Positions 62,648-64,000 of a stretch of 64,000 bases of DNA are shown here, piece by piece. This stretch comes from Carnobacterium divergens DSM 20623 (GTDB lineage: Bacteria; Bacillota; Bacilli; Lactobacillales; Carnobacteriaceae), in assembly GCF_000744255.1 (NCBI RefSeq), contig NZ_JQLO01000001.1:806001-870000 (forward strand). Direction: 5' to 3'. A program made the position numbers and the translations under genes. Within the stretch, counting starts at the first letter, position 1. Each line of letters begins with the position of its first letter. A model generated the notes under the pieces. It was not told the origin of the DNA. It was given only the letters and a program-made list of their open reading frames with translations, and made no database searches.

Positions 62648-64000
62648 ATGACTAAACTAAACAGCATTGTGTTTCGAACGTGGCTAGTGACGATGGCAAT
62701 TGTTGCATTCTGTTTGATTTCTAGTACAGTAATTTATTCATACATTTATCAAAAACACGTTCAAGAAATCTATTTAAGTGATTTTAAAGACGCCATTAAA
62801 AGTATTGAAAAGCGGGTAATCGATGATCCGCTTTTTGTTTTAGAAAATACAGATAAATTTACTTCTTATGATTCACATTTGTTTTTTTATCTTGAATATG
62901 ATGATCAAAAAGCAGTTTTTTATAATGATTTCTATAACGAACTACCTAAAAATTATTTGACGCAATTATTGAATCGTAAAGATGTAAAAGAAATTATTCA
63001 TTCTGGTAAAGACAGTGTGTTGTTAGAAGAGGAAAGCGATAAAGAAAGTAAAAATGGTTCTTTTATTCTAAAAATAAATTTCTTTGAACACGATGGTAAG
63101 CGTGGCGTTCTCTATTCGTACGGTGATTTATCTTTCTTAACAAAGATTGATAAAAAAATGACGGAGTGGACGGCTTTTATTTTTGTGATGCTCCTCATGT
63201 TATCTGTGCTGTTTTATCAATTCCTTAAATATAGAATTGGTACTCCGTTAGCAAAAATGCGTGATATTGCTTTTGAATACGCCAAAAATGACTTTTCACA
63301 TCAAGTGCCTGTTAACTCCAAAGATGAGTTGTCACAGTTAGCACTAGCGATGAATAAAATGGGGAAATCATTGGAAGCCATTGGAATGTCTACCAAACAA
63401 GAAAAAGAATTATTAGCTCATATTGTGTCTTCCATGACAACGGGTATTTTGTATTACAATCGAGATAAAACACTTTTAACTTCCAATCCAACAGGAGATG
63501 AATTTTTAAATCGTTGGCGCTTAAATGGTCAATATCATGAAAGTGAAATTCTTCCGTATGTCTTAGATGGGAAAATAGACGAAGTAATCGAAAAAAGAAA
63601 TGGATTGAGTTTCGAATTAGAGATTGATGATGCTTATTTTACTTTAAACTTAGTACCCCTTTTCAGTGAAGCGCCTTGTATTGTTCGTGGTGTGTTGATT
63701 ACGATTCAAAACATGACAAAAGAACGTCGATTAGACACGATGAGAGTGGATTTTATTAACAATGTGTCTCATGAATTAAGAACACCCTTAGTGATGATAA
63801 GAGGTTATAGCGAAGCAATACTAGATGATGTTGCTGAAACAAATGAAGAAAAACATGAAATGGCAAAAATTATCTGGGAAGAATCAGAACGAATGAGCCG
63901 GATGGTTAACGAGATGTTAGATCTGTCAAGAATGGAAGCAGGCTATATTGAGTTAACAAAAACAGAGGTCGATTTATACGAATTTTTTAAAGACCTCTTG
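62648..64000 (+). CDS. resE: Membrane sensor histidine kinase, ResE/SrrB-like (5' part)
   Basis: The frame runs from ATG 62648 (AAGGAG at 62631) beyond the window end, 451 codons visible. Domains in order are: first membrane helix (about 10-33, VTMAIVAFCLISSTVIYSY), an extracellular sensor of about 140 residues, second helix (about 172-192, FIFVMLLMLSVLFYQF), HAMP (about 193-245), a PAS-like domain (about 255-360) and the HisKA motif FINNVSHELRTPL with phospho-acceptor His375. The ATPase domain lies outside. It begins eight bases after resD, so it is the cognate kinase. Confidence 0.9.
   Translation, partial: MTKLNSIVFRTWLVTMAIVAFCLISSTVIYSYIYQKHVQEIYLSDFKDAIKSIEKRVIDDPLFVLENTDKFTSYDSHLFFYLEYDDQKAVFYNDFYNELPKNYLTQLLNRKDVKEIIHSGKDSVLLEEESDKESKNGSFILKINFFEHDGKRGVLYSYGDLSFLTKIDKKMTEWTAFIFVMLLMLSVLFYQFLKYRIGTPLAKMRDIAFEYAKNDFSHQVPVNSKDELSQLALAMNKMGKSLEAIGMSTKQEKELLAHIVSSMTTGILYYNRDKTLLTSNPTGDEFLNRWRLNGQYHESEILPYVLDGKIDEVIEKRNGLSFELEIDDAYFTLNLVPLFSEAPCIVRGVLITIQNMTKERRLDTMRVDFINNVSHELRTPLVMIRGYSEAILDDVAETNEEKHEMAKIIWEESERMSRMVNEMLDLSRMEAGYIELTKTEVDLYEFFKDLL

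Overview
The window is chromosomal DNA of a low-GC Gram-positive bacterium of the order Lactobacillales. The AT-rich sequence, strong AGGAGG-type ribosome binding sites, frequent TTG/GTG starts, extended -10 (TGn) promoters and the gene orders point this way. Diagnostic orders are gmk-rpoZ-coaBC-priA-def-fmt-rsmB-prpC-prkC-rsgA-rpe-thiN, plsX-acpP-rnc-smc-ftsY-ylxM-ffh-rpsP-khpA-rimM-trmD and fur-xerD-lysA-ribT-scpA-scpB-rluB-resD-resE. Details such as a 585-residue pyruvate kinase with a PEP-utiliser-like tail and two YitT paralogues fit Carnobacteriaceae or Enterococcaceae. A Carnobacterium-like host is my best guess, but it is inference from overall feel and not from a marker gene. No rRNA, tRNA, CRISPR array, insertion sequence or prophage was seen.

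Region 1 (1-13.3 kb) is a long rightward housekeeping run. It starts inside a YicC-family gene and continues through guanylate kinase, RNA polymerase omega, coenzyme A synthesis, primosome and translation start-up genes, then the PP2C phosphatase/PASTA kinase pair, ribosome GTPase RsgA, ribulose-phosphate epimerase and thiamine pyrophosphokinase. rpmB is divergent. Region 2 (13.8-31.7 kb) holds an Asp23-family protein, the fatty acid kinase subunit FakA, L-serine dehydratase (beta then alpha, separated by a strong hairpin), recG, the phospholipid/fatty acid genes plsX and acpP, rnc, smc, a HAD phosphatase, the SRP genes ftsY-ylxM-ffh, and rpsP-khpA-rimM-trmD.

Region 3 (31.7-45.2 kb) is the accessory part. 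Between trmD and rplS, which are usually adjacent, sit a StrH-like GH20 hexosaminidase domain without a signal peptide, a decayed isochorismatase-family gene and a VOC protein. After rplS come a WYL regulator, a DUF1801 protein, a small secreted-protein gene interrupted by an in-frame stop, several orphan small genes, an Ohr-type peroxiredoxin, YajQ, two YitT membrane proteins, a second HAD phosphatase, a YitV-like esterase, a YitW-like Fe-S assembly factor and an SPFH protein. Region 4 (45.3-64 kb) returns to core genes: CtsR-type-controlled clpB, dnaE, the glycolytic pair pfkA-pyk, cvfB, fur, xerD, lysA, ribT, scpAB, rluB, and a ResD/ResE-like two-component system whose kinase runs off the end.

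I did not find a convincing new multi-gene system. The best leads are regulatory or evolutionary: a perfect 17-bp palindrome over the promoter of the interrupted secreted-protein gene, a two-hairpin leader before pfkA, a terminator-like hairpin inside the serine dehydratase operon, a terminator facing the wrong way before rpsP, loss of metal-binding residues in the DnaE PHP domain, and the insertion that splits trmD from rplS. All terminator, promoter and operator calls come from reading the sequence by eye; no folding or database search was run.
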